The notes below the pieces were generated by a model that was not told the origin of the DNA, did not search any database, and saw only the letters and a list, made by a program, of their open reading frames with translations. Positions 12,860-25,309 of a stretch of 64,000 nt of DNA are shown in pieces. The DNA is from Massospora cicadina. Its lineage: Eukaryota; Entomophthoromycota; Entomophthoromycetes; Entomophthorales; Entomophthoraceae. Both the position numbers and the translations under genes were made by a program. Position 1 is the stretch's first letter. Each line of letters begins with the position of its first letter. The stretch spans positions 310,001 to 374,000 of the forward strand of contig JAKSZP010009197.1 of NCBI GenBank assembly GCA_022478985.1. Direction: 5' to 3'.

Positions 12860-14080
12860 GGTTTTTAAGAAAAAAGTGGTTTTGAATATAAGGAAGCCTA
12901 TCATGGCGAATATTCTCTGAACTCCTGGCAAGAGAGGAGATTAACCATCCGTTTAAGACTCCAAACATCAGATAAAGAAGTATCAAATTTTTGAAACCCA
13001 AAATGAGCGTGCCAGGAAGTCCGCTAGAAGAGCCTTTATTGGCGCCATACCAATTGTGAGTGGACCTATAAATGTAAAGAATATTGAAACCATCATTAAA
13101 GAGATCAAGACAGAATATTAGTCCTTGGGAATAAAAAAGGGAATGAGCATACGCATATTAATGAATATGTAGATCATCTAAACCAGCGCGATATCATGAT
13201 TTATACCTTTGACAGGAGTCTGGATGAGTTGAAAGCTCAACTGTGGGTTTCACCACAACCAGACCCTACCACATCTTGAACAGCTACTTGGTTAGAGACA
13301 CTGATCTAAGCTACTCAAATGACTGCCACTCCAATGTGCACAGTGAACGCCAAAAATATTGAAGAGGACCTGAACTTTAAGACTTACTTAAAGACCATGT
13401 ATACACCTGTGAGAGAATTATTGTAAGTTTCCTACAAATATATAAAAACAGTATAGATGGCACAAGTTATAGCCAGAAGGCTCTCCATGTACAAGGCTGC
13501 GTGAATTGTGAGGCTCAAGAGATTCTCAGTGCAAGTTTATGTCATGGTTTAAGTTAGATGAAGTGAAGAACAATTACCTAGCAGAGATCAGAAGTTATCA
13601 CGACGTTGAGAACATGAAACAAGCTTTACTTCTCAGAAGGTGGGAAAGATTGAGTTAATTGCTAACTATGCCATACGTTATTACCTTAAGGCTCAGCAAC
13701 TATGGACAACAGGAGCATTGGATCTAATAATTGTGAAAACGGTGCTACTGTGTTCCCTAGAGATGAATCCTGCTTTGAAGATGCACATGACCTTAGCCAT
13801 CAAGGCCACAATGTCGCTAAAGGCCATAAAGGAGGCCTTACTCATTGTCCTAGGAACTTATATGATGAAATAAAAATCATCAAGACAACCTCCTCAAGAA
13901 ACAAGTAAGGCTGTCCAAATCGCTCATGATAAGAATGAGAAATCCAGAGAAAAGACTCCAAAACCAGTAGAATGGCAGTTTTAGAGAAAACAACCTGCAA
14001 CAAATGCCATAAAATGTGACACTTTTGGTGCTATTGTCTGATGAATACCGCTGAGAAGAAAGATGTACCCTCTAATGAAT
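12860..14080 (+). pseudogene. gag relic of element B with zinc knuckle
   Basis: A gag-like region in broken frames follows the primer-binding site. Near its end, 13996-14037 encodes a CX2CX4HX4C zinc knuckle (C-N-K-C-H-K-M-stop-H-F-W-C-Y-C), in which the usual Gly codon before His has become TGA. The zinc knuckle is the RNA-packaging motif of retroelement nucleocapsids. Stops and frameshifts show the gene is dead. Confidence 0.7.
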
Positions 14081-14483
14081 AAGCCACCCTTGCAGTGAAT
14101 TGGGTGGATCTACACATTAAAGGTGAAGATGATCATGAAGACAATAATGTAATCAGTGCAGGATACCACGTGCTAGGGGCACTCAGTGTGGTGGATGTAC
14201 CTGATAGACTATGATTAAATGAAATGGTGAAATTGGATCAAACATTACCTACTTGACACAGACACTCAACCTACCAAAATCATCAACGCCATCGAAGGAG
14301 GAGAGCAGTTTGTGATGTCTACCTTTAAGAGCATAGAATCATATACAGAGGACACCATTAAGGCTACATCAACGAGAGAAGCTCTAAAGCAGTTTGAAGA
14401 TTTAGCCACTTATGTTTTAACAAATGAGAACCTATTTAGAAAGAGCATTATAAAGGGTGAAGTAATGATACAAGAAGTTTACT

Positions 14484-14936
14484 TTGTGTGTGCTGGATAC
14501 TAAAGCACCTGTCGTTTTATCCTCCAAGTTGATGAAGAAACTGAAGCTTATGCCAGACATAGACAACAATGTCAAGTACCGGACAGTGGGGCCAGATGTT
14601 ATGCACGCCTTAAGAGCATATCAAGCGTTGCTGTTACATTTTGGGCGCATGGTTCTGACAGCTCTAGTATTTGTTCTAGAGAACGACCACTACGATTTCT
14701 CAATTAGCACCCAGTTTCTACTCAAGTTTGGTGCTAAGGTTAACTTCAATATCAGTACTGTAAGCATACTCAGTTACCAACTGCCACTTGTGTTCAAGGA
14801 TGAAGATACCATATCATGCAAACATAGAACATTCTTGATGTATACCAATCAGTTAATCTACCAGATACTGAATACTCTCAAGGAGAAGTACATTAAACAC
14901 CTGCCGCGGTTAGCGCAGAATAAGGCCTACCACTAA
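14484..14936 (+). pseudogene. protease relic of element B
   Basis: The 150-codon open frame contains VLDTKAPVVLSSKLMKKLKL, followed by a region similar to the protease of the 39-48 kb element (same order: D-T/S-G-like triad, SKLMKKLK, then an HYDFSISTQFLLKFG run matching NYDILIGTSFLGTYG). The catalytic Asp is kept but the Gly of the triad is Lys. The frame is longer than a protease domain alone and runs into the linker before reverse transcriptase. Confidence 0.7.
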
Positions 14937-15299
14937 GTGCAAATGAGGTCATGAAGATTGATCTGATGAACTTAATATGGATGCTACTATTAATCAGTGT
15001 GAAGATACCTCAAAACTTAACACTTATAGTTTACAGTCACAATGATATCAGAGAGCAGGATCTAAGATTTCTGGTTGGGTTCTTGATATCAAATACCCCA
15101 AAGAACTGACTATCATATTGAAAACATAACTATCCAACCTATCCACATATTAAAAGGACAAGTCATTGCTAAGCCAAATTGACAAGCTGCGATGCCATTA
15201 AATCAATACATGCTGTTGGCAATTTTGATAAGCTGTGATTTACATATGTAGCAAAAAGGAGCATAAGGAATTGGACGAGCTCCTAGATGAGTTCAATGA

Positions 15300-16000
15300 T
15301 AACTTAAGTATGATACCAAATAACTATGGATTGTGCAAAGGAGAGGTTATAGGATGGACACAAAATCTGCCATCCATTCAAGTCTAAATTGTACCAAAAC
15401 TAAAAGCCAAAGATGAAGTTATCTCCAAAGACTGAGTCAGCACTCAGAAGCTGGCTTTATCAGACCATAAAAGAGCCTGTGGGCTTCGCCACTGCTACTG
15501 TTATGCAAGAAGGATAGAACGCAACGTGTGGTTATGGACTACCACCAGTTGAGCAAAGTTACCAAGAAAGATTGCACCTGCTTCCCCAAAAGAATGACGC
15601 CTTGAAGCGTATGGGAGAAGAAAAGTACTTCTCCGCGATGTATATGGCCAGTGGATACTGGCAGATGGAGCTCTTGCTTGAGGATCAAGAGAATTATGCC
15701 TTGATCAGAAGTCAGGGATTGTTTTAACCTACAAGGATGCCACAAGGGATGTGCAACGCCCCTGAAATCTTTTAAAAAGTGATGGATCAAATATTTGGGG
15801 ATCTCAAATTATCTAATGTGCTCTTCTATCTAGATGATATAACAGTATTTAGTAGCACTTTTAAAGAGCAACTCCAACACTTGTGAGAAGTGTTTACATA
15901 ACTAAGAGAATCTAACCTGAAACTAAAACAAATAAAGTGTACCTTCCTGAAGAAACTCTTGGAGTTTCTATAACATGAGATCTGCCTAAAAAGAATGAAG
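15300..16000 (+). pseudogene. reverse transcriptase relic of element B
   Basis: Broken frames encode in order the retroelement RT landmarks KPVGF, YFSAMYMASGYWQMEL, TRMPQGMCNAPE and the active site VLFYLDDITVFSS, with YLDD at 15827-15838. The catalytic aspartates are intact, but in-frame stops (for example within the palm before PTRMPQG) prevent expression. It is similar to the RTs at 43.3-43.97 kb and 63.3-64 kb. Confidence 0.85.
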
Positions 16001-16229
16001 CCTCAAATTAAAAGATCAAGGACATGGAGCCATGGAACAGCCTCAAAGTATATAAACATCCAAATATTCTTCTGGATGGTAGAATACTATCAGCAATTTG
16101 TACCTTCATTAAAAAGACTTGGCTGCGCCACTCACCTATCTGTTAACCAAGGAAACCAAGTTTGAATGGGGCCTGAAACAAGAGCAGGCTTTGAAGAGTT
16201 ATAGGCTAGATTGGAAGAGGCATTAATCC

Positions 16230-16640
16230 TAGCTTATCTGGACTCTAATAAAAGATTCTAATTGTATACTAATGCTAGTGTATTGGGCTCAGAGTCATAA
16301 TATCCTAGCTGGAGGAATAGGGGATAAACCCCTTATTGAGTACTACTATAAGGTCTTTATCAGAGCTGAAATTAACTACACTGTGACTGGAAAGAGAATG
16401 CCTGATGGTGATATTAGCAGTAAAGCACTTTTGACCCTACTTATATAAAATGCACTTCACAGCTATGACAGATCATGCATCACTCCGCTGGCTGAACAAT
16501 ATGAAGGATTCAGAAGGACGCTTTGCCTAATGGGAATTACAACTCCAAGGGTATAATTTTGAGATCATACTCGGAGCAGGCAACAAGCATTTCAACACAG
16601 ACAGACTATTTTATTTGCATGTGTTCCACCTTCAAAAAAT
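16230..16640 (+). pseudogene. RNase H relic of element B
   Basis: Follows the RT. It encodes a YTNAS segment where RNase H normally has TDAS, then TDHASLRWLNNMKDSEG and a GYNFEIILGAGN run, the usual end of a Ty3/gypsy RNase H domain. Several stops are present, and the first catalytic Asp has changed to Asn. Confidence 0.75.
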
Positions 16641-16829
16641 GAGAGCTTTTACCTGTGTGACCTGATTTGACTACCAGAGAAGTAATGGAAAGATGAACTG
16701 ACAAATTAAAGACTGTATTAAAAGAGATGTTACAAAGATACCTGAATATTAATGGGAACCTCCAGGAGAAGATTAAGGACAAGTGGTATCCATGCTTTTG
16801 AACTAGTAATTAAATGGAACTTTTGATGG

Positions 16830-17820
16830 AAGAACACAAGCATATTGGCCATGGACAATTCCAGAAAACATTGAGATACCTTAGAGACCAGTCTTATTGG
16901 AATTCAATGTCAGACAAAGTACATCAAGTTCCATAAAACTCTGTGTACGCTGTGCGAGCTTAAGACCCATAGAGAAGTTCTTTGAGTTCCATCAGATTCC
17001 ACCAACAGTCCTGTTCCACAACTTATCATTAACATGATAGGACCATTGCCTACCACCTCAAGTAGAATTTAAGTTCATTATTGTGGCTACCAACCATTTC
17101 GCCAAATGGGTCATAACATCATCAGTAGAGGAGTACACTGCAATATCAACTTCCAGATTCCTGTTAAACAAGTGATAGCAAGGCATGGATGCCCTCAGAT
17201 TATGCTATCATATAGAGGCAAGAACTTTATCTCTAATGTTGTGGGAAAGCTTATGGATTTATTAGAAGTAAGACAATAACTCACCACTCCATAAACTATA
17301 TCCTCTAACAGAAGCATGGAACGCATGTATAGAATCTTATGAGCAATATCAAATAAGATGTCCCTGAATTACAAGTCAAAAGTGTGTCCAACTAATGCCA
17401 TCTGCTCTGCTAGCATACTAACTTAGCCATCACCAGGTGATTGGTATTTCTCTGTTTAAAGCCCTTTATGAGAGAAAAACAGCGCTGCCTACCTTGCTGG
17501 CACCAGTTATATCTGCAGATTGCAAGAATCTACCATCTGGGAGTTACCAACAAGAGTTAGCCGATAATATATTAAGATTTATCTTAAAACATTAAAGAAC
17601 ATCAAAGCCACTATCCCATGAATCAATGCAAGAGTCAGAGGTGGACTAAGTTACCAGAGTTTTTCTTAGAGAAAAGGTACTATTCAACCATGTATGGGAA
17701 AGTCATCCTGAGAAGTTTAAAGCTGTCTGTACTGGCCCAACAACTATATTACCTAATAGAGGAGCCAAGTATTGAATAAGAGATGATGACACCAATATAG
17801 TTTTAACAGAGTACACACCT
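16830..17820 (+). pseudogene. integrase relic of element B
   Basis: The zinc-binding HHCC region is visible (HKHIGH near 16836, CTLC near 16950), followed by a catalytic core with INMIGPLP, where the first catalytic Asp is Asn (AAC), and SYRGKNF in place of TDNGTNF. The third catalytic residue (SMERMYR) remains. With two of three D,D,E residues gone, the integrase is inactive. Confidence 0.8.
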
Positions 17821-17864
17821 GACACCTTAGCCCTTCCCCTGGTCTCAGCTTGGGAGGGGAACTT

Positions 17865-19102
17865 TGGTGGATGATACAAAGAGTATGCTGGAGAATAATT
17901 ACTCACCCTCTAGAAGTAACCCCACCAATATATCATCATCTTGAGCTTTAACTATATATGATTAAATTGTGGATAATGGAGATAGACCCCTTTTATTGAC
18001 AACAAATGGCTCATAATTCCTCAGACAGTTGAGATGACATCATCAATAATAATTTGATACCTGTTAAACAAAAAGGTTTACAATATGGAGTTGACATTGA
18101 TGATGCTGATGACAACTATGAAAATCAACCCCTTTTATAACTTTGAGGATGCAAAAGACTTTTTGATCAGCTGATAAAGTATTAATTCCATCAGAAATGA
18201 CCAAAGACAAAAAATGACCAAAAAAAATCTGAACTTAGTTATTCCAAATGGAAGAAATTGAACTTTTGTCTGAATGTTACCAAAATGGTAATCAACCAAT
18301 ATTGACAAGTGATCAAAACCCTGAAATAAGGTGCGCTGAAGCAGTGCCATTATACAAATTCTGATACAATTGGAATATTACTAAATTAAGAGAAGAAGCA
18401 ATAACTGAAAGAGATGTTGCAGCCATAGACCCAATAGTGGGTATTGTTCAAGGGGCCACCAAGCATCCCAGTGCAGGTATGTCTACTATGAGACAGAACT
18501 TATGGATACAAGCATTGAACCAAATGAATGTCACTACCTAGACAAAATCAAGAAGAGACTCACAAAGGGTTTGTAAAACCCTTACAATATTGTCATACCT
18601 CACTCCAGATTATCTTATATTTACAGTTAGTTTATATTCTAAATTTATACAAGAAGTATAATACTTTGGTTTTAAATAATAATAAATCACTTAGCCATAG
18701 AATCTTAAGTTTATTCTTTTTTTTCTGCTTATATTTTAGTATTAAGTAAAGAGATCACATGTAACCAGTCTGGTATTCAAAGAATAATAAACTTGTGACA
18801 AGGATACCTTGGTTGCTGATAACGATAAGGAAGAGGCTAGACAAGATTTACATGAAGTTTTATGTTAGGCTAACGTATTGAAGTTATGTTTAAAATTTTA
18901 ATAATAACACCACCAGCAGGGCGATGAGAAGTTTCAATTAGCCATCAATGCTACATTGGGTAGCAGCAGAAGAAAATCTACACAGTGCGGATGATCATGC
19001 GCCTTCAGAAGGTACCTGGTATCTAATCTGTGTGAAACAGAACCCCTCCATAGCAAGTCAACCAACTAATTTAAGCAAAAAAGGGCTGACGAGTTGACTA
19101 CA
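17865..19102 (+). repeat. 3' LTR of element B (uninterrupted copy)
   Basis: It lies after a purine-rich run (GGGAGGGGAAC, about 17851-17862) that could be the polypurine tract. It starts near TGGTGGATGATAC and ends near TTGACTACA. It aligns with the four separated segments of the 5' LTR and lacks the two solo LTRs and the SINE found there. Ends are approximate to a few bases; TG...CA ends fit. Confidence 0.8.
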
Positions 19103-19109
19103 ATAACAA

Positions 19110-20900
19110 CAACCAGGCTTGGATCAAACATGAGCTTCTGCCACAGGAAGCTGCCGCAATAAGGGGAGTAAAAACTCTGGAAATTGGTTGCAAGTATATG
19201 AAAATGAGCATCTGCATTGAAGGCAGTCCAAGACTGGAAACAAGCATTATCAGAACTGTCTTTAAAGTCACCAAATGCTGACAAATGATCACACCATTAT
19301 AGCCGTTCCAATGGAGTGAGGGTGAGGTGTCAGCAGATGTGGACCACCTTTTCACCTGCACTGGATTTAACATCATCACTGTTAAAGACTGGTTTTAGCC
19401 CAACTCCATTTTACTTGATATGGTGCAACAGTATTTACATGCAGCATGTGGGCCCAAAGCCACTCTAGGCCGGTACCTTTTGGATTTTCCCTCAATAAAA
19501 TCCACGGATGGCAGGTCTTGGAGATCAACACGGGAATGGTCCACTTTAAAAACAAACAAAACATACACATGCATCAGATTCAAGCAAATTTGAGCCGCTG
19601 ATTCAGCTTTGAAAACCTATAAAATGGATTATAAAGGGCAAGGCGCCTGCATAGGGCCTAAAGCTCAACTCAAAGAGCAAGTTATATAGTGCAACAACAG
19701 ACCAGCTGGAAAGCTATCTTGGAACAGCTCCAAAACCATATTAATTTCATCTTCATTTTTAGTGGTGTTTTATCATAACGCCAAGCGCTTAAACCTTCCT
19801 CAAGGATGCAATTCAGTTCATCAAAAACTCATCAATGAAGAGGAATGGTCAAACATTATTAGTTACAATCTACCAGAAGCTTGATAACTTCCTCATTGAT
19901 GGTGACTTTGACCACCATTGGGTGCTGGAACGGGTATACATCAATATTTTAATCTCAGGAAAATCTGTAGAAGTTCCTGATGGAAGCTATAAGAAAATAT
20001 AATTATTTATATCTGTGTAAAGAGCTGACTTGCTATGAAAACCAGACTGCTAATTGGATGATCTTTCTTAACCTCCCAACAGACAGGGAGCGTGATTGGG
20101 CCCACAAAGCAATCCACATGGGCCTCTCAGACTATGGCGAGTTGCTTGAATATAAGCAAGCCAGTGTCAAGTACATTGCCATGTTCCTGCAACCATGATC
20201 AGCCAAGGCTTTATTGAACTGGTGCCATAGATGAAAGCAAGCAAGATCACTCTAAATAGATTTATCCAAATCCCTGGTCTACAAAGGGTTATCTATGTTA
20301 GACAGGAAGATGACAAGAATGTATGTCAATTCTGCTATTAAATGGTCACACAATGGCCCAACGCTACCACAAAAGGGGCAAAACTCCAATATCTAAAAAA
20401 CTTTAATTGGATGGATTACCAAAGTTTTAAAGCAAGACTTTCCTCTAACCTAAAGCCAAAAAATGGCATCCACATAAATTTTACTGATATTGTGGACATA
20501 AAGCACTAGCAGAAATTGTTGGATGTATCTAACAAAGAGGATTATGAACATGAAAAGACAAAGTGCTCCAGGAGTAGATTAGCACTATATAGATCAAGAT
20601 CTGTAATCCTACATAATGGATGAGATACAGCTCCTAAACCCCATAAACCACATCCCACTCAAGCAGATTTGGTGGAGAAAGAAGATAAAGGCTGGCAGAA
20701 AGCCAGCAAACAAGCCTACTAAATAGAGTTAGAAAGCATGTGACAAAGAAATTAGAAGCCCCTTCCAACATAAAATTTGCCAGAACATCGCTTAAGCCCA
20801 CCAACAATGGTATGAGCAATAAGCCCCAATCCACTCAAACTTAAAAGCAGGCTGCCAAAATTTAATCTTCATCTGCTGACAAGGCTAATAATTGGCCTCC
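19110..20900 (+). pseudogene. LINE ORF1 relic
   Basis: Broken plus-strand frames run ahead of the endonuclease region. The best stretch is 19980-20198 (KELTCYENQTANWMIFLNLP, then GPHKAIHMGLSDYGELL-like sequence), followed near 20485 by a possible zinc-knuckle remnant (YCGHKALAEIVGC). This fits ORF1 or gag-like protein of a LINE by position; the family assignment rests mainly on the downstream ORF2 domains. Confidence 0.45.
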
Positions 20901-21459
20901 TTTTCTGGAGATGCTCCCCAGTTCAGTACTTAATCTCATTCATCTGTTGATAGATGAGGAGACAAGCATGGAAGTGAAGTTTCCTGAATACAAAATAGTG
21001 GGTAACAGGATCCTAGTTCTTAGAGACTCATATGCTGATTACTAAAAACCTGAGATGGCTTGCCAGAAGCCCCTGTTATAAACCAATCTCAGTTTATGAT
21101 TCCATACACAAACCAGAATAACATTATACCTATGAGTTGAGAAGCTATAAATGATTATTGGAAATGAAAGTTAGGGGGATGGCTAATATCTAAACAAGGG
21201 CAAGGAAATTCACAACTAAAGAAACTATTTATAACAATGACTTAATTATACCTCCATAAGCTCAGACATGTATAAACCCCACATAATCCCTACTGGCCAT
21301 TGAGACCTTAAAAGTCACTCATGGTCCCTTAAAACCAACCACTAAGTGCTATGGACATGCTATGACATGATCATTGCATTAAACAAGAGTGCCAAAATCA
21401 AATGCATTTATAAACTCCACTCTATTAGAATTTTGATGGCCAAGGCATATGACCAATTC

Positions 21460-21900
21460 ACAAGCACAACCGTATATTTGATTTCAGATTACATATTGCA
21501 AAAGCAAGAAGGTCAAAGCTTTTTGGAAATCCCTATATCAAGTTCAGGCACAGGAGACTTGATTCTAGCAGGAGACCTTAACTTTTGGACCAACACAAGT
21601 TAGGATACATTCCTGAAATGCAAAAGACTAAACGGAAAGTCTGATTATGTGCGCAAATACCTAGTGACCCTAGGTATGAATCTGACAACAGATGGAGAGG
21701 ACAATGACCCCTTGAATTTAACAGGGTGGACTTTCACCTGAGATGGTAAAGTGGAATTTTGATCCTGTATGGACAATGTATTGTCCTTGTTAGACCTATA
21801 ATTACTTACATCAGAGAGTGAAGTACTCATCAACTCCAGAAGTGACCATATGATTGTTCAAGCGGTCACTGATCTGGATGAAATACTATTACAAAGGGAA
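21460..21900 (+). pseudogene. LINE APE-type endonuclease relic
   Basis: The frame contains LILAGDLNFWTN (Asp codon at 21574-21576), matching the GDFN motif of exonuclease-endonuclease-phosphatase domains. After it come a GWTFT...MDNVLSL segment at the S-x-x-D position and a terminal SRSDHMIVQAV with the catalytic SDH (21841-21849). These three landmarks in order define a LINE endonuclease. In-frame stops include one right after the first motif (TAG at 21601) and a TGA before DGKVEF. Confidence 0.8.
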
Positions 21901-22229
21901 TGGCAGATTTCACTGTCAACTATAGGGAGCTTAGAATGGCAAAGTACCATTGAAGTTGGTTTTTATTGAGATATTGCACAATTTGACCAGAACCTAAGGG
22001 TTGACATCTTTGACTGCTGAAACAGGATTAAAGATAAGCTCAAACAAGACAGTATAAAGTACAATAAAGAGAAACCTTACAAGAAAATTGCCTCCATTAA
22101 GAAGCTAAGATATAAGTTAGCAACCCTCAAGATCACATGTTGGGACACTGAGGAATGGTGGTTTGATACTAAAAATTCATAAGAAGTACAAGGCGTTGAT
22201 CTCTAAACAAGACGCCAGATGACAAATTA

Positions 22230-23420
22230 ATGTGACCTGCCATCACCAGATCCTGATGGGTACAATAAAAAAATAATATGTAAAGACTTAAGAAAATACA
22301 ATCCCATACTAAGCCACACTTGGTAGAAACGCCCAACGGCATCATATCTAGTAGTTAATATCATCAAGGGTGAGACTTAACACTTTTATGGCAATATTAA
22401 CAAATATAATAAACACAGCAAATTAGCTATTAGAAACTATAACTGACCTAGCCAAGCCAGCATGAAAGCTTTGTTCAGACAAGGAAAAGCATAGACTAGA
22501 TGCTAAAATCACCATATAGAAAGTCAAATGGGTACTCAAAGAGACTTATAATGGGCAAGGTACCCATCCCTGATTACATGTGTGTCAAAATGCTTAATAA
22601 GATTGCAACCAATTCACACTGTAAATGGCCTACCTATTTAATCACTGTCTAAGTGCCAGACAACAGATCCTTTGAGGCCATGAACCCTAGTTTGTGCTTT
22701 TGTATAAGAAGGTTGTTTATGCAACCTCCAGAACTGGCGCCTAAACGCCCTGTCAAATTCTGACCACAAAATCCTCAAAAAATTTATTTTCAATTCACCT
22801 GATGCTCATGGCAACCAGGGAGTTTTAAACAAATCAAAACAGGTTCATTAAAGGTTGGACAATATGGGGCAGTATCAGATACTCAAAAACATTCACCAGT
22901 GGGACCATCTAGTACTAAAAAAAACATTCACCAGAATCCATGAAAAGATAAAATAGCTATCTAATGTTTTTGGATATTGAAAAAGCCTACAACTATGTAG
23001 TGTGGTTCTTCCATAAGTTGGTGTCAAGGGCAGTCAACATCACCTCTGATTGCATAAGCTGGATTGAAACCCTATATGCAGTACTTATAATAAAGGGTAT
23101 CATTGCTGAGGGAACAACAAATGATATTTAAATTGTCCAGGGCCTTTTCCATTGTACCCATTATCTCCAAATATTCTACTTTGCGGCAAACCTCATTTTT
23201 GCAGCAGCAGAGTTAAAATCTAGGGGTATCATCCACCCCAACCAATGACCTGTTCAAATGTAGGCCTTTGCATTATGATAAGGTAATGGGTATAAGATTC
23301 AAAAGCTAAAGCATTAGCATTTAAGAGCTCCTCAACCTATGCCAACATATATCAAATGTAAAAACTAATATTGGGAAGATTTTCTTGATGAAGATTGGCA
23401 GACTTAGGTTCTGGCCCCTA
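22230..23420 (+). pseudogene. LINE reverse transcriptase relic
   Basis: A frame around 22964-23230 encodes FLDIEKAYNYVVWFF (RT motif A, Asp codon at 22973-22975), then IIAEGTTND and LFHCTHYLQIFYF, and FAANLIFAA at the place of the catalytic F-A-D-D (23180-23191, aspartates changed). The gap between motif A and the GTxQG-like segment fits LINE RTs rather than gypsy RTs. The catalytic loss and stops show it is dead. Confidence 0.75.
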
Positions 23421-23525
23421 AAATGGCTTAATACCGTTGTAGGCAAAGCAAACGTTCTGGTACTTGATGTTAATAATCTTCATTCTCATAATAGGTAATT
23501 CTGTTAGTGTGACAGGCCAAACAGT

Positions 23526-23849
23526 ATGAAGACTGATGGACCTTGCTTTTTCACCATCATTGGTGACTTTTTCCTACAGCGCCACAGGCAACTCCCCAAT
23601 CCAGCTGGACACCAACTTCACCTTAGCAGATTACCTTTCTTGGTGGACCAGTGGTTCTCCCCCATCCTGGGTAACCTGACCCCTTGCTCCACCATCTCAT
23701 GGTTAATCCCCAATTGTCCGTCGCTGGCTCCACTGACTGGGAAGTTCCCACAGTTGTTCTGCAATTCCAAGTTACAGTTGGTTGGCCAACTACTCCAGTT
23801 GTTGTATCCCACACCTAGCCTCTGGAGATCTTCAGTTCTTCTCCACTAG
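23526..23849 (+). pseudogene. unrecognised coding-like fragment downstream of LINE RT
   Basis: An open frame of 107 codons in locally higher-GC sequence. An alternative plus frame contains ADYLSWWTSGSPP and fits a LINE ORF2 tail by position. Neither reading carries a diagnostic motif, and both strands are open over part of it, so the coding frame is uncertain. It is most likely the 3' part of the LINE. Confidence 0.3.
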
Positions 23850-24109
23850 TCAAGATGAACTACATTGACTAAAATAAGCAGAGGTAGATAATCATCAATT
23901 AATTAAATACAAAGCAGATTAGATTTAAAGAAAATATTATTAAGAGTAAGATTAAATATTCTATAGGCGTTACCTCACTTTTAATATCATTGACAACAAT
24001 TGCCATCTCTCAACTGCCAGAACTCTCACTGGCAGTTCCAATCATCAGCCCTCTGGATGGCAATCTCCCTTGCTTAATTTATTCTTTACCACATCCAATA
24101 TTGAATATG

Positions 24110-24700
24110 AAGTCATCTATTTTTAGCATCAGTTGCTGAGGACATTGGTTGTAATTTTCTATTTTAATATTCAGTTGGTGTATTATCCCTCATGCTCAAC
24201 TTCTGGATCCTCTGCAACCATTGTAGTCAACTTATTAGCCTCAACCCAATTTAACTGGCTGATCTGGAGATGATTATATAATTGGTTCATCCTTTGCCTC
24301 AGTTGCCAATGACCTAAAACTTGACATCAATTCTCTCAATTTAGTGTATCTATAAAATTAATTATACAGTATTTTGACATCATAAGCATCAGTTGTAGTT
24401 GTAAAAGAAGGCCAAAACTCTATCAGGAAACATCACCAAGACTCTTGTAAGTTAAATTGCAATTTAACTTTCAATAAGTAGTAATTAATTTTGACATCCT
24501 CATCATCACTCGTTGGTGTCAAATTAGGTGAAAACTCTATTATGATCCTTTTTCAATACTCTAAACATCAACTTTAGCAATCTTTCATCTTAATTGATAA
24601 TATAAAGCATCTTGGCATCCTTGGCCTCAGTTGCTGGTGTCAAGATATGCCAATTCCCTATTGTGTATCATCCTCAAAATACTTATATTCACTGGATCAA
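24110..24700. repeat. degenerate tandem repeats, ~117-121 bp units
   Basis: Units begin with TTGACATCATAAGCATCAG (24374), TTGACATCCTCATCATCAC (24491) and TTGGCATCCTTGGCCTCAG (24612), each followed by a diverged CAGTTG...GGTGTCAA segment. Two poorer copies lie near 24125 and 24282. Spacing between the best three is 117 and 121 bp. Divergence is high, so this is an old array or a chance-prone low-complexity zone. Confidence 0.4.
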
Positions 24701-25290
24701 GGCAGCACAACCAAATTAAATGGGACAAAATGTGGGATTAAATTACTAAATTATATAGTTGAAATTTAGTTAAGTAGTCAGCAACCATCCTCAACTATTA
24801 AATCACTAATTTCAATAACTAATAAGGAATTCATCTGGCTAAAATCTTGACACTCAATTATTTTATTTTATGATAAGGTACACGAAATTGAAGAAATGGA
24901 GCAGGTGATCCTGTATACCATGTCATAGCTCTTAGCATACTGAAAGAACACCTGGCTTAAGCTAGAAGGGAGGATACTAGTGATTAACATCTTTAAATTT
25001 TCAAAGCTCTGGCACTTGGGTCATGTGCTACCACTGATTCTACCCTTAATAAAAAAGGTTCAATCAATAATGCGTACCTTACTTTGGTATAAGGCTATAG
25101 TGATCCTTAATTGCCCTAGAGGCCCTCTTTCACCCAAAATGAGAAGGTAACGTGGGATTTCCAATTTTGAAAGCCATACACATCATTTATGGGCAAATTA
25201 TTCATCCAGAAGATGTGGACACATATGCGCTGCCCTGACCTAGTGTGGGGTACCAACTAATTACACACCTAAGGTTTACCAGAGCTAATC
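24700..25290. other. unassigned region
   Basis: AT-rich sequence without a recognisable gene. From about 25080 on, plus-strand frames look faintly coding (TQNEKVTWDFQF), as in neighbouring retroelement relics, but no domain can be named. Confidence 0.35.
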
Positions 25291-25309
25291 TTGTCATGAT
25301 CCCTAAGGG

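Larger units (their letters stand above)
9423..19102 (+). mobile_element. degenerate Ty3/gypsy LTR retrotransposon (element B)
   Basis: Two direct repeats flank an internal region with gag, protease, reverse transcriptase, RNase H and integrase remnants in Ty3/gypsy order. The 5' LTR (about 9423-12811) is spread out because three other elements inserted into it. The 3' LTR (about 17865-19102) is uninterrupted. The internal region has many stops and frame breaks, and the integrase has lost its first two catalytic acidic residues. The element is therefore old and inactive. Exact outer ends and the element's own target-site duplication could not be fixed. Confidence 0.85.
19110..23880 (+). mobile_element. 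decayed non-LTR retrotransposon (LINE)
   Basis: The order is ORF1-like region, APE-type endonuclease and LINE-type reverse transcriptase on the plus strand, with no LTRs. This is the layout of a two-ORF LINE. The 5' end abuts the 3' LTR of element B; the 3' end is not clear, since neither an obvious A-tail nor a target-site duplication was found. Stops are frequent throughout. Confidence 0.7.
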